NCBI RefSeq assembly: GCF_900156895.1
Contig: NZ_FTPD01000067.1
Coordinates: 37,225 to 101,224 of the forward strand
Length of the DNA: 64,000 nt
Source of the DNA: Mesorhizobium prunaredense
GTDB taxonomy: Bacteria; Pseudomonadota; Alphaproteobacteria; Rhizobiales; Rhizobiaceae
Direction: 5' to 3'
Shown in pieces: positions 8,687 to 17,002 of this stretch. Position 1 is the first letter of the stretch; each line of letters starts with the position of its first letter. The position numbers and the translations under genes were made by a program. Under the pieces are notes generated by a model. The model ran no database searches and was not told the origin of the DNA. It worked only from the letters and a program-made list of their open reading frames with translations.

Positions 8687-8992
8687 ATGGATGAGCCCGA
8701 TCGGTGGCGTCACATGTCGAGCGCGCCAAGGGATGGCAGCCGAATCCTTGTCACGGTTCGGCCGTCTGAACAGGGGCCGGCGGAAGTCGACCTGGCTTAC
8801 TGGTCTCGAGCCGACCAGTTCGGCAGCGAAGGCTGGCGCGCTTCCGACTCGTCGCCCGGACGCGTGGTTGAATACGCCGAGCCCGAGCTGAAATGCTGGA
8901 TGCCACTGCCGACCGCCAATCTGAGCAAGGGTTCATTGCCGAGCCCCTGGGATGAAGAAGATGTACCGCTGCTGGATGGATCGGGGATATGA
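8687..8992 (+). CDS. Hypothetical protein with W-x-MSSAPRDG motif
   Basis: 101 residues, preceded by a strong AGGAGGA ribosome-binding site at 8674-8680. The opening WRHMSSAPRDGSRILVTVRP and later GWRAS...CWMPLP match a small rhizobial and phage-associated protein type in which a tryptophan-rich fold follows an APRDG turn. No catalytic motif is evident. Function unknown. Confidence 0.7.
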   Translation: MDEPDRWRHMSSAPRDGSRILVTVRPSEQGPAEVDLAYWSRADQFGSEGWRASDSSPGRVVEYAEPELKCWMPLPTANLSKGSLPSPWDEEDVPLLDGSGI

Positions 8993-9060
8993 GCTGAGCG
9001 CGAAGGGGAGTTTTCACCGTAAAAAGGCCATTGGGATCGAGCTGAAACCCGCTGTCGTGC

Positions 9061-9399
9061 TCACCGGCGCCAGAACGAGTTGGTTATCTCTGTTTCGATC
9101 TGCGCCAGCCTCAGGCCAATTTCGTCGGTCAACTTAAGTGCATTTTTCATGGCGATGCGCGGTTTGAATGGATGCAGTCGCCGGAAAAAATCACGCCCGA
9201 GTCGCGCGATCAGCGCGCATGCGCGGATCGCGGTGGTCCGGAAATCGAACGAGCGGATCGCTGATAGCCGGCAGGCCCGCTGCTTCTCGAGATAATGCGT
9301 AAGGGCAATATCGTGGCGTAAAGGGCCGCCGCGCGGCTGCTCAGTTTGACCGGGATCATTTCGCCAGATGGGCCATTCGGACGAACTCGGGCGTAGCAT
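9061..9399 (-). CDS. Hypothetical protein, 112 residues
   Basis: The ATG at 9399 is preceded by a perfect CAGGAGG seven bases upstream (plus-strand 9407-9412), which is the main reason to call it. The product is basic and partly helical (LTDEIGLRLAQIETEITNSF near the C-terminus), with no signal peptide or known domain. It is divergent from the large regulator gene at 9502, so they share a 100-base promoter region. Confidence 0.55.
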   Translation of the reverse strand: MLRPSSSEWPIWRNDPGQTEQPRGGPLRHDIALTHYLEKQRACRLSAIRSFDFRTTAIRACALIARLGRDFFRRLHPFKPRIAMKNALKLTDEIGLRLAQIETEITNSFWRR

Positions 9400-9501
9400 A
9401 GTGTCCTCCTGAAATAAGGGCTGCTCGTCCGGACAATCTCCACCACGGCCGTGAGAGGCGCGTTGGAACCAGCGTGAAGGATTCGTGAAAACGCCAGGCC
9501 G

Positions 9502-11721
9502 ATGAAAATGACGGTTGAATTAGGGACAACTACAGGAAAGGATCGCAAAGAAGTTGTGGCTGTGGCGGATCCGATGACGCACCCTCATCTCTGTCTGCTA
9601 GGCGGTTTCGACTTCGCCGGAGGCGGTGCGGCGGCCCCGGTCTTCAGCCGCAAGGCGCGCGCCATGATGGCTTATCTCGCCCTGCAGTCCGGACACTCCA
9701 AGTCACGCGAGAAGCTCGCCGCGCTGTTGTGGGGCGGCAACAGCGAGGCCCAGGCGCGGATGAACCTCCGGCAGGCCCTGTCCGCCATAAAGAAAGCGAT
9801 GGACGCATCCGACGGCGGAAGGTTCCTGACGGATGGCCATAGCATCACCCTCAATCTCGATAATCTCGATTTCGATGTCGCGCGGTTCCAGGCGCTGACC
9901 GCCAACTCGGCGCCTGAAGATCTCGAACAGGCGCTTGTCGTCTATCGCGGCGACCTGCTCGACGGCTTCGGCCTGAAGGAGGAGCCGTTCGAGGATTGGC
10001 TGCGGGTCGAGCGCGAGCGCCTGAGGGCGATGGCCATCGCGGCACTGGACAAGCTCGTCGCGCATTACTGCACTACGAACGATCCTGCCTCATGCGTGCG
10101 CTCGGCAACGCGCCTGCTCGCCATGGACCCGCTGAGGGAGGATATCCACCGCGCCCTGATGCGAGCCTACGCGGTCCAGGGCCGGCTCAATCTCGCGCTG
10201 AGGCAATATGAAAATTGCCGCGGTGCGCTGCAGCGGGACCTCAACCTGCAGCCCGAGCCGGAAACCCGACATCTCTATGAAGACCTGCGGACGCGCCGGA
10301 TGACGCCGCGAGCCGCCTCCCGGATAGCCGCCTCGGCGTCGCTTTCCCAGACACCGCCACCGTCGCCAGCCCGAACCGGCGAGCGGCCGGCGTTTGAGGC
10401 CGAGTCGAGGCGCCCCGCGACCCACTATGTCAAATCGGCCGGGATCAACATCGCCTATCAAGTGACCGGCGACGGGCCAATCGACCTGATCCATGTGCCT
10501 GGGTGGGTCTCCAACCTCGACCTTGCCTGGTCGTCGCCGAGATTGGCGCATGTGCTCCAGCGCCTCGGCGGCTTCTCGCGCCTGATCCGCATGGACAAGC
10601 GCGGCACGGGGCTGTCCGACCGCAATGTCGGTTTGCCGACGCTGGAGGAGCGGATGGAGGACGTGCGGGCGGTGCTGGATGCGGTCGGCTCGAAGCGCAC
10701 GGTTCTGTTCGGCAGCTCCGAGGGCGGCCCCATGTGCATGTTGTTCGCGGCGACCTATCCCGAGCGGACAGCGGCCCTTGTGCTCAACGGAGCCTACGCC
10801 AGCGGCAGATGGTCGAAGGATTACCCTTGGGCGAAAACAGGCGAGCAGGTGGAAGAAGATCTGGCCGTCGTCGAGAGAGAGTGGGGAGAGCCGGCGGACA
10901 TGAGCAATGCCGCGCCCAGCCTGATGAATGACAGTTTCGAGAGGGAATGGTTCGCCGCATATCTGAGGAATTCAGCCTCTCCAGCCGACGCGATCGCGCT
11001 CTGGCGCTGGGGCACCGAAATCGATGTTCGCGCCCTTCTCCCAGCCATTCACGTCCCGACACTGATCGTGCAGACGGCGGGCGACCGCTGGGTAAAACCG
11101 GAAGAGGGGCGCTATCTGGCAACGCATATCGAAGGCGCCAAATACATCGAGCTTGCCGGTCGTGATCACGTAATCTGGGGCGAGAATTCCGATCGCCTCG
11201 TCGACGAGATCCAGACCTTCGTCACCGGCGCCTTGCCGGCAGCGCCGGGCGAAGGGATTCTGGTGTCGGTGCTGTCCCTGGAGATAGCCGGCCCCCCTTC
11301 TGGTCTCGGCGCAGATCTGATCGAGCGATACGCCGAAGAGATCCGCGGCGAACTGTTCGCTGCCGAAGGCAGACAGATCAGGCGCTCCGCAAGCGGATTT
11401 TTCGCAGTGTTCCAACGGCCGACGCGATCGATCCAGTGCGCGATCGCGATCCGTCATCGCCTGAGGCAATCCGGTCTCGATGTCCGCTCGGCAGTCCATA
11501 CCGGCGAATGCCAGGAGCGCGGCGATGATTTCACCGGCATCGCGATCGAGCTGTCATCGCGGCTGCTCGATCGTGCGCGGCCGGGTGAGATCATCGCGTC
11601 GCGGACGGTGCGCGATCTCGTAGTCGGCTCCGGCCTGCTATTCGAAGAGCATGGCGAGCTGGAAGCGAGCGGGCTGCCCGGCAGCCTGCAGCTTTTCTCC
11701 GTCAGGAAACCCGGTGTCTGA
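9502..11721 (+). CDS. SARP-type BTAD domain - alpha/beta hydrolase - cyclase-like fusion protein
   Basis: 739 residues in three parts. Residues about 25-260 are a SARP-like module: a winged helix (FSRKARAMMAYLALQSGHSK) and a bacterial transcriptional activator domain (AVQGRLNLALRQYENCRGAL). Residues about 300-570 form an alpha/beta hydrolase with nucleophile elbow GSSEGG, an aspartate in AGDRWVKPEEG and histidine in AGRDHVIWGE. Residues about 580-735 resemble a class III cyclase-homology domain (RSAVHTGECQERGDDFTGIA) but lack clear metal-binding aspartates, so it is probably a sensor or degenerate domain. Hydrolase plus cyclase-like halves occur together in other rhizobial proteins; the added SARP head suggests a one-component regulator that senses a hydrolysable ligand. 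The start could also be ATG 9574. Confidence 0.88.
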   Translation: MKMTVELGTTTGKDRKEVVAVADPMTHPHLCLLGGFDFAGGGAAAPVFSRKARAMMAYLALQSGHSKSREKLAALLWGGNSEAQARMNLRQALSAIKKAMDASDGGRFLTDGHSITLNLDNLDFDVARFQALTANSAPEDLEQALVVYRGDLLDGFGLKEEPFEDWLRVERERLRAMAIAALDKLVAHYCTTNDPASCVRSATRLLAMDPLREDIHRALMRAYAVQGRLNLALRQYENCRGALQRDLNLQPEPETRHLYEDLRTRRMTPRAASRIAASASLSQTPPPSPARTGERPAFEAESRRPATHYVKSAGINIAYQVTGDGPIDLIHVPGWVSNLDLAWSSPRLAHVLQRLGGFSRLIRMDKRGTGLSDRNVGLPTLEERMEDVRAVLDAVGSKRTVLFGSSEGGPMCMLFAATYPERTAALVLNGAYASGRWSKDYPWAKTGEQVEEDLAVVEREWGEPADMSNAAPSLMNDSFEREWFAAYLRNSASPADAIALWRWGTEIDVRALLPAIHVPTLIVQTAGDRWVKPEEGRYLATHIEGAKYIELAGRDHVIWGENSDRLVDEIQTFVTGALPAAPGEGILVSVLSLEIAGPPSGLGADLIERYAEEIRGELFAAEGRQIRRSASGFFAVFQRPTRSIQCAIAIRHRLRQSGLDVRSAVHTGECQERGDDFTGIAIELSSRLLDRARPGEIIASRTVRDLVVGSGLLFEEHGELEASGLPGSLQLFSVRKPGV

Positions 11722-11838
11722 CGTTTGGTCGACAAAAAATCGCGGCGTGCAGGTTTCGGCAGTCGGGCAGCCGGCCGTTGCGAGGCTGGCTACCCTTACG
11801 AAATCCGCCTTCGCTGATCTGGCCGAGCCCGTCGCTCG

Positions 11839-12711
11839 TCAGAACAGGAACGCAGCCGTGGCGGGGTTCGCCCCGGTGCGACCGTTTGATGAATCCATGC
11901 CACGAATGAGGCCGAGGTCTGCCGCGTCCAGCTCGAAATCGAAGACGTCGAAATTGGCGGCAATCCGATCCTGATGGATCGACTTTGGAATGACGATCAG
12001 TCCTTCCTGAAGATGCCACCGGATGATCACCTGCGCCACGGACTTGCGGTGTTTTCCGGCGACCTTTTTGAGGGTCGGGTCGCTCAACAGCCGGCCGCTG
12101 CCCAGCGGGCTCCAGCTTTCGATCCGGATGTTGTGCGTGCTGTGAAATTCTCTGGCATGGCGCTGTTGAAACCGGGGATGGAGTTCGATCTGGTTGACCG
12201 AGGGTGTGACACCAGTCTCGCTGATGATCCGCTCCAGATGGTCCTGGTTGAAATTTGAAACGCCAATCGACCTGATCCGGCCGGATTGCCTGAGTTCGAT
12301 CAGCGTCTTCCACGCCTCGACATATTTGCCCTGGCTGGGCACTGGCCAGTGGATCAGGAACAGGTCGATCTGCTCGATGCCGAGCTTGTTCATCGTCTCG
12401 TCGAAAGCCCGCAGGGCGGCGTCACGCTGATGCGCGCCGTTGCGCAGTTTCGAGGTGATGAACAACTCGCTCCTCGGCACGCCAGCCGTGCGGATCGCCT
12501 GCCCGACGCCTTCCTCGTTCTGGTAGCCTTCGGCGGTGTCGATCAGTCTGTAGCCGGCCTCGATTCCCCAACTCACCACCTGGCTCGTGATGGCTGGATC
12601 GACTTGCCACACGCCAAGGCCGATCTGGGGAATGGCTGAGCCATCATTCAATGTGATCTGCTCAGGCTTAGTCAGGGTAATTTGTTCAGGCATGCTCAGG
12701 TCCTTCTGCAT
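11839..12711 (-). CDS. Aldo/keto reductase
   Basis: 290 residues with the complete AKR signature: catalytic Asp and Tyr in LIDTAEGYQNEEGVG, Lys in ITSKLRNGAH and His in LFLIHWPVP, plus the NADPH-binding GVSNFNQDHL and IPKSIHQDRI near the C-terminus. Such enzymes reduce aldehydes and ketones; the closest well-known group is 2,5-diketo-gluconate reductase-like, but the substrate is not determinable. It converges with the SARP fusion gene. A second start at 12693 also has a fair ribosome-binding site. Confidence 0.93.
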   Translation of the reverse strand: MQKDLSMPEQITLTKPEQITLNDGSAIPQIGLGVWQVDPAITSQVVSWGIEAGYRLIDTAEGYQNEEGVGQAIRTAGVPRSELFITSKLRNGAHQRDAALRAFDETMNKLGIEQIDLFLIHWPVPSQGKYVEAWKTLIELRQSGRIRSIGVSNFNQDHLERIISETGVTPSVNQIELHPRFQQRHAREFHSTHNIRIESWSPLGSGRLLSDPTLKKVAGKHRKSVAQVIIRWHLQEGLIVIPKSIHQDRIAANFDVFDFELDAADLGLIRGMDSSNGRTGANPATAAFLF

Positions 12712-13255
12712 CGCTCCGCCCCGGCGCAGTGCTTATCTAGGCGCGGCGTCCGCCAATGCGAGTCGACAGCTGGAGGCAAGTCTGGCCCGGGCAGCAGGAT
12801 CGCAACGGCTCGTCAAACGATGATGGCAAGCGAGATCCGAGCGATGCGACGCATCTATTCCCCCTCTGGCGGGCCGCTCCCTGGCGGTCTGTCATTGCCT
12901 GGACGCCATTTTTCACCGGACAGTCGAAGGCAACTTTACATGGCCATATTGGAGCACATTCGGTCTGTTGCGCCAACTCGGCGCCCGCCCGGTCAGCCGA
13001 TAAGAGGACTGGTTGAAAGCCCCGGCCAGCTTGCCGTTCATCGTTGGTACCCGTCGGGCCAACATGTTATGCTGTGGCGGCAACCACTGCAGTCCAAGGT
13101 GACTGTCAGGAGATTGAGTTAGGCAACGCTTTCGGTCGTTAAGTCCCGACCGGAAGAGTGTGCTCGGCGCTGGAAATTTCGCACAGAAGCAACCGCCCGC
13201 AACGTTGTATCTGGCTGCCACAGATGCCGCGAAGCTGGCCACGTGGGAGGATATC
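12712..13255. other. Intergenic stretch without a recognisable gene
   Basis: About 540 bases between divergent genes. Open frames here have atypical composition and no ribosome-binding sites. It presumably holds the promoters of the aldo/keto reductase and the PQQ-type dehydrogenase, but no clear boxes were identified. Confidence 0.5.
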
Positions 13256-14506
13256 GTGATCAAGAAACTGGCTTTCGTTTTGTCATGCGCTGCCGCCCTT
13301 TGCGTAACGTCCGCCTTTGCGCAGGACAAAAATCTCGAGAAACTTGGCGGCTTCAAGACGACCGGCACACCGATGATGGAGCCGATACCGCAGACTGGGG
13401 AACACGCCGAAGCGCTCAAAGCCATTGCAGCGAAAATCAAGGTCCCGGATGGCTTCAAGGTCAATCTCTATGCCATCGTTCCCGACGCGCGTCACATGGC
13501 CGTGGGACCACAAGGTGTGGTGACGTTCGTCGGAACCCGCAAAGAGCTGGTCTATTCCATGACCGACCGAAACAAGGATCGCGTTGCCGATGATGTGAAG
13601 GTCTTCGCGCCTTCAATCAAAATGGCAGTCCCGAACGGCGTTTGCTTCTCCAGAGATGGCCACCTCTACGTCGTCGAACAGAACCGCGTATTGTGGTTCC
13701 CGGGCGCCGAGTTTTTCTATGAAGGCCCCGATGTCGCGGCTTCCACTATCGTGAAGCAGGGCGAGCTGATACCCGCATCCAACGAGAGCTTCAATCACAC
13801 GGCCCGAACCTGCCGCGTCGGGCCTGATAACCGCATCTATATTACCATCGGCCAGCCCTTTAATGTGCCAGCGCCCGAATTGCTCCCGGAATTCGAGAAA
13901 CTGGGCATCGGCGGCATCATAAGCATGAAGCAGGACGGTACCGACCGCAAAATTTATGCGCGCGGAATGCGCAATCCCCTCGGCCTGGATTTTAACCCAA
14001 AGGACAAGACACTTTGGGTGAACGACAATCAGGTTGACGGCATGGGCGACACCATTCCCCCAGGTGAAATGAACCGTGTTACCGGACCGGACCAGAACTT
14101 TGGCTTCCCCTGGTATGGCGGCGGCAAAGTTCGTACGATTGAGTACAAGGACGCAACAGTCCCCGAAGGCGTGATCTTCCCAGAGGTCGAGCAAGAGGCT
14201 CACGCGGCCGATCTCGGGCTGTCGTTCTATACCGGCAAGCAGTTTCCCGAAAAATACCGGGGCGGCGTCTTCTCGACCCAGCACGGCTCCTGGAACCGCG
14301 TGGACCCGGTGGGCGCTCGGGTGATGTTCACCCCGCTCAAGGCGGACGGCACGGCGGACAAAACTGAAGTGTTCGCTGACGGCTGGCTGAACGAGAATGG
14401 CGAGTATCTCGGCCGTCCTGTCGATGTTCAGGTGCTCAAAGACGGTTCGCTGCTGGTGTCCGACGATTTAGCCGGGGCCGTCTGGCGGATTTCCTACGGC
14501 GATTAA
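13256..14506 (+). CDS. PQQ-dependent sugar dehydrogenase (sorbosone/glucose dehydrogenase-like), periplasmic
   Basis: 416 residues from the GTG at 13256, which follows GTGGGAGG and begins a clean signal peptide (IKKLAFVLSCAAALCVTSAFA). The mature part is a six-bladed propeller of the soluble glucose/L-sorbosone dehydrogenase type: GVCFSRDGHLYVVEQN, ARGMRNPLGLDFNPKDKTLW, FSTQHGSWNR and VLKDGSLLVSDDLAGAVWRI. These enzymes oxidise aldoses or aldonic derivatives in the periplasm and give electrons to a cytochrome c. The next gene encodes exactly such a small cytochrome c, 64 bases downstream on the same strand, so a functional pair is likely. The sugar substrate is unknown. Confidence 0.9.
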   Translation: MIKKLAFVLSCAAALCVTSAFAQDKNLEKLGGFKTTGTPMMEPIPQTGEHAEALKAIAAKIKVPDGFKVNLYAIVPDARHMAVGPQGVVTFVGTRKELVYSMTDRNKDRVADDVKVFAPSIKMAVPNGVCFSRDGHLYVVEQNRVLWFPGAEFFYEGPDVAASTIVKQGELIPASNESFNHTARTCRVGPDNRIYITIGQPFNVPAPELLPEFEKLGIGGIISMKQDGTDRKIYARGMRNPLGLDFNPKDKTLWVNDNQVDGMGDTIPPGEMNRVTGPDQNFGFPWYGGGKVRTIEYKDATVPEGVIFPEVEQEAHAADLGLSFYTGKQFPEKYRGGVFSTQHGSWNRVDPVGARVMFTPLKADGTADKTEVFADGWLNENGEYLGRPVDVQVLKDGSLLVSDDLAGAVWRISYGD

Positions 14507-14570
14507 TGGCTTAACCAGGCGGCGGGCTTCTGCTGCTGCCTGGCTCATTTCCTATGGATAGGAGTTCGGG

Positions 14571-14894
14571 GTGCGGGGTTTGATCGTCAGTCTGGCTGCG
14601 CTCTTTGCCTGTTCGTCTCTTGCGCAGGCTGGAGGTGATGCCGTTTCGGGCAAAAAAATCATGCTGAAGTGCCAGGTCTGCCATGGCAAGGACGGCATCG
14701 CCAAGTTGCCCGAGGCGCCGAACATAGCCGGGCAAAAGGAGGCTTATCTTGTCAAGGCGCTGATGGCCTTCAAGGCAGGCGAGCGCAAGAACGAGCAGAT
14801 GACTGTCGTGACCAAGGGCTTGAGCGATGAGGATATAGCTGATGTCGCCGCCTATTATTCATCGATCAAGGTCACCGTTCAGGTTCCGCCATGA
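14571..14894 (+). CDS. Small class I cytochrome c, periplasmic
   Basis: 107 residues from GTG at 14571, preceded by ATAGGAG. Signal peptide (LIVSLAALFACSSLAQA), one haem site CQVCH, and a distal methionine probably in NEQMTVV. The LSDEDIADVAAYYSS helix is typical for the family. It follows the PQQ-type dehydrogenase and is the likely electron acceptor, passing electrons to a terminal oxidase. Confidence 0.9.
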   Translation: MRGLIVSLAALFACSSLAQAGGDAVSGKKIMLKCQVCHGKDGIAKLPEAPNIAGQKEAYLVKALMAFKAGERKNEQMTVVTKGLSDEDIADVAAYYSSIKVTVQVPP

Positions 14895-14939
14895 GACCAG
14901 CTCGCAGGGCGTTCGCCGCCTGGCTACGCCACCGAGCGA

Positions 14940-15332
14940 TCACGGGTTCCATCCGCCGCTGCCGTACTGACGGGTAATGATCTCGAGAAGATGACCGTTC
15001 GGGTCCTCGAAATAAACGCCGCGGCCGCCGTCGTGGCGGTTGATCGCGCCCAGCTGCGTCCGCCCAGGATCAGCCCAGTACGGGAGATCCCGTTCACGAA
15101 TCCTGCCAAATATCTCGTCGAACTCGGCTTCGCTGACCAGGAAGGCGTAATGCTGTGGCCTGATTTCGCCGTCGGTATCCATGTAGTCGAGGTTGGCACC
15201 GTTTTCGGTCGTGACCATCTGGAAAGGCCCCCAGCGCCTCGCGGCTGGAAGGCCAAGCATTTCCGCCAGGAATTTTGCCGACGCCTCGCTGTCGCGGGCC
15301 GGCAGTATTGTGTGGTTGAAATCGATAGCCAT
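14940..15332 (-). CDS. VOC (glyoxalase/bleomycin-resistance fold) family protein
   Basis: 130 residues. The fold signature is visible at both ends: FNHTILPARDSEASAKFLAE with a metal-binding histidine and YFEDPNGHLLEIIT with the C-terminal glutamate; HYAFLVS supplies the middle histidine. The start at 15332 is chosen because AGGGAG lies nine bases upstream; a start at 15362 adds ten residues outside the fold. VOC enzymes include dioxygenases, isomerases and resistance proteins, so the reaction is open. Confidence 0.88.
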   Translation of the reverse strand: MAIDFNHTILPARDSEASAKFLAEMLGLPAARRWGPFQMVTTENGANLDYMDTDGEIRPQHYAFLVSEAEFDEIFGRIRERDLPYWADPGRTQLGAINRHDGGRGVYFEDPNGHLLEIITRQYGSGGWNP

Positions 15333-15419
15333 GCCATCACTCCCTTTGATCTCGCCTCGCACGTCGTTGTTCCGCGACTGAAGCGATGCTGCACGAGATG
15401 GGGTTGAAGGCCATGATGC

Positions 15420-15989
15420 TCAAGCCGGCGTGGCAACCTGCCCGATGACCTGCACCGGGTCAGCTCCATGAATGCGGACGATGATCATTTCGCCGCTATC
15501 CGGCACCTCGCTGGTCAAACCGGTGATGTTGACCTGATGCGTGACAAGCACGGCGGGTCCACCGAAACGCTGCCCGCGGAGCCAGGCCAGAAGGGCAGCG
15601 GTGCGCACTTCTGCGGCCGAACTGTCGCCAAAGAACGAATTGAGCAGCTCAAGAGGCACGACGTCGCCGATCCCGAGCAGGCGAGCGGTATCCAGGCAAC
15701 GGCACCACTGGCTCGAATAGACGGCTGCCGACGAGATGCCATTCGCACGGAACAGGTCGCCGATCGCGCGGGACTGCGCACCACCTTGTTCCGACAGATT
15801 CCGCTGGGTGCTGCAATCACCGAGCCTGAAGCCAGGCGGATCGCCGGAGCCTGGGGCTGCGGCATGGCGCAGCACGGCAATGGCTTCTCCGGATCGCAGG
15901 GCTGCTCAGAATGGCTCGGAGGCGTATGCCTTGCCGAGGGCAGCCGCTCCGAGCGACAGGACCAGAAATTGCCGACGTCCAATTCGCAT
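15420..15989 (-). pseudogene. Histidine phosphatase family protein, broken by an early stop codon
   Basis: Reading from the ATG at 15989 gives a twin-arginine-like signal (MRIGRRQFLVLSLGAAAL), then TGA at codon 28 (15908-15906), then in the same frame a complete phosphatase: AIAVLRHAAAPGSGDPPGF with the catalytic RH, STQRNLSEQG, SSQWCRCLDTARLLG and the second histidine in VLVTHQVNITGL. In relatives the residue after the signal is typically tryptophan (PFWAAL-type), so the stop most simply arose from TGG to TGA. A restart at GTG 15875 would lose the export signal. Either a recent pseudogene or a sequencing error. It would have been a periplasmic phosphatase of unknown substrate. Confidence 0.75.
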
Positions 15990-16263
15990 CTCGCTTCTCA
16001 CCTTTCCGATAGCGGCTTTGGATCCGATAGCAGCTTTGGCGAGTGCCGGCAGCTACTGCAGGCCGGGAGCCTCGTTTTAGCAATGCCGGGTCGTAGTGCT
16101 CGTCCACGATCCGCCAAATGTCGAACCTGGTGGTATATCCACCGTTCGGGTGCTTAGGGCTGTCGAATGAGAAAGGCTTTTCGATGGAAGCCGGTCATTC
16201 GGTGGATGTCGGCCGAACCGGAACAATGGTATCCTGCGGGGAGCATTCGGGGAGGCGACTGCA

Positions 16264-16899
16264 TTGACCAAGAGCTTGGAGGCCGAAGAGGCGAGAGGTT
16301 GGTCGAATCTGCTGCTCGCGGCAGAAAGCGGCGATGCGGAGGCCGTTCGAGCGGAATTGGCGGCCGGCGCCAATATCAACGAGGCGGACGGCGGCGGCTG
16401 GTCAGCCCTTCATCTGGCAGCCCTCAATGCCCGCACCGCGGCGGTCGAGGCGCTGATCGAACACCCAGCAATCGATGTGAATTCCAGAAACAAATGGAAG
16501 AGCACGCCTTTGAGCCTTGCTTCGGCCAAGGGCCACTACGCCTCCATTTTAGCCCTCGTGAAACATCCGGAAATAGAGATCGATGCAAGAGCCGACTACT
16601 ACGGCAGAACGGCCCTTATTGAAGCGGCAAAGAACGGGCATCTGGATGTCGTCAAGTTGCTTGTCGAGAATGGCGCCGACGTGAATCTTACTGACAAGAC
16701 CGGAAGAAACAACGCGCTTATCGAGGCTATCAAGGGACGGCACTACGAGGTTGCGGGATACCTGCTTGATTCTCGGAAAATGAACTTTCTCAACAAGGAT
16801 ATGAGACTGAACGCCCTGATCTGGGCTGGAAGCTGCCATAACCCTCAGCTCATCGAAAAGCTGGAAGCCTCGATTCATACTTTCTTCGAAGGCAAGTGA
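16264..16899 (+). CDS. Ankyrin-repeat protein
   Basis: 211 residues from TTG at 16264, preceded by GGGGAGG. Four to five ankyrin repeats run through residues 12-175, for example GWSNLLLAAESGDAEAVRAE, GWSALHLAALNARTAAVEAL and GRTALIEAAKNGHLDVVKLL. No signal peptide or membrane segment, so cytoplasmic. Ankyrin repeats bind proteins; nothing in the context identifies the partner. Confidence 0.85.
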   Translation: MTKSLEAEEARGWSNLLLAAESGDAEAVRAELAAGANINEADGGGWSALHLAALNARTAAVEALIEHPAIDVNSRNKWKSTPLSLASAKGHYASILALVKHPEIEIDARADYYGRTALIEAAKNGHLDVVKLLVENGADVNLTDKTGRNNALIEAIKGRHYEVAGYLLDSRKMNFLNKDMRLNALIWAGSCHNPQLIEKLEASIHTFFEGK

Positions 16900-17002
16900 A
16901 GGTCTCGCGTTCGGTTTCAGTTGCCATGTGTGGTTACCGGACGAAGAAACGGGTAATCCTCCAATCCGGAAGGCTCGTCAACCCTTCGCGATAGGCGCGC
17001 TG

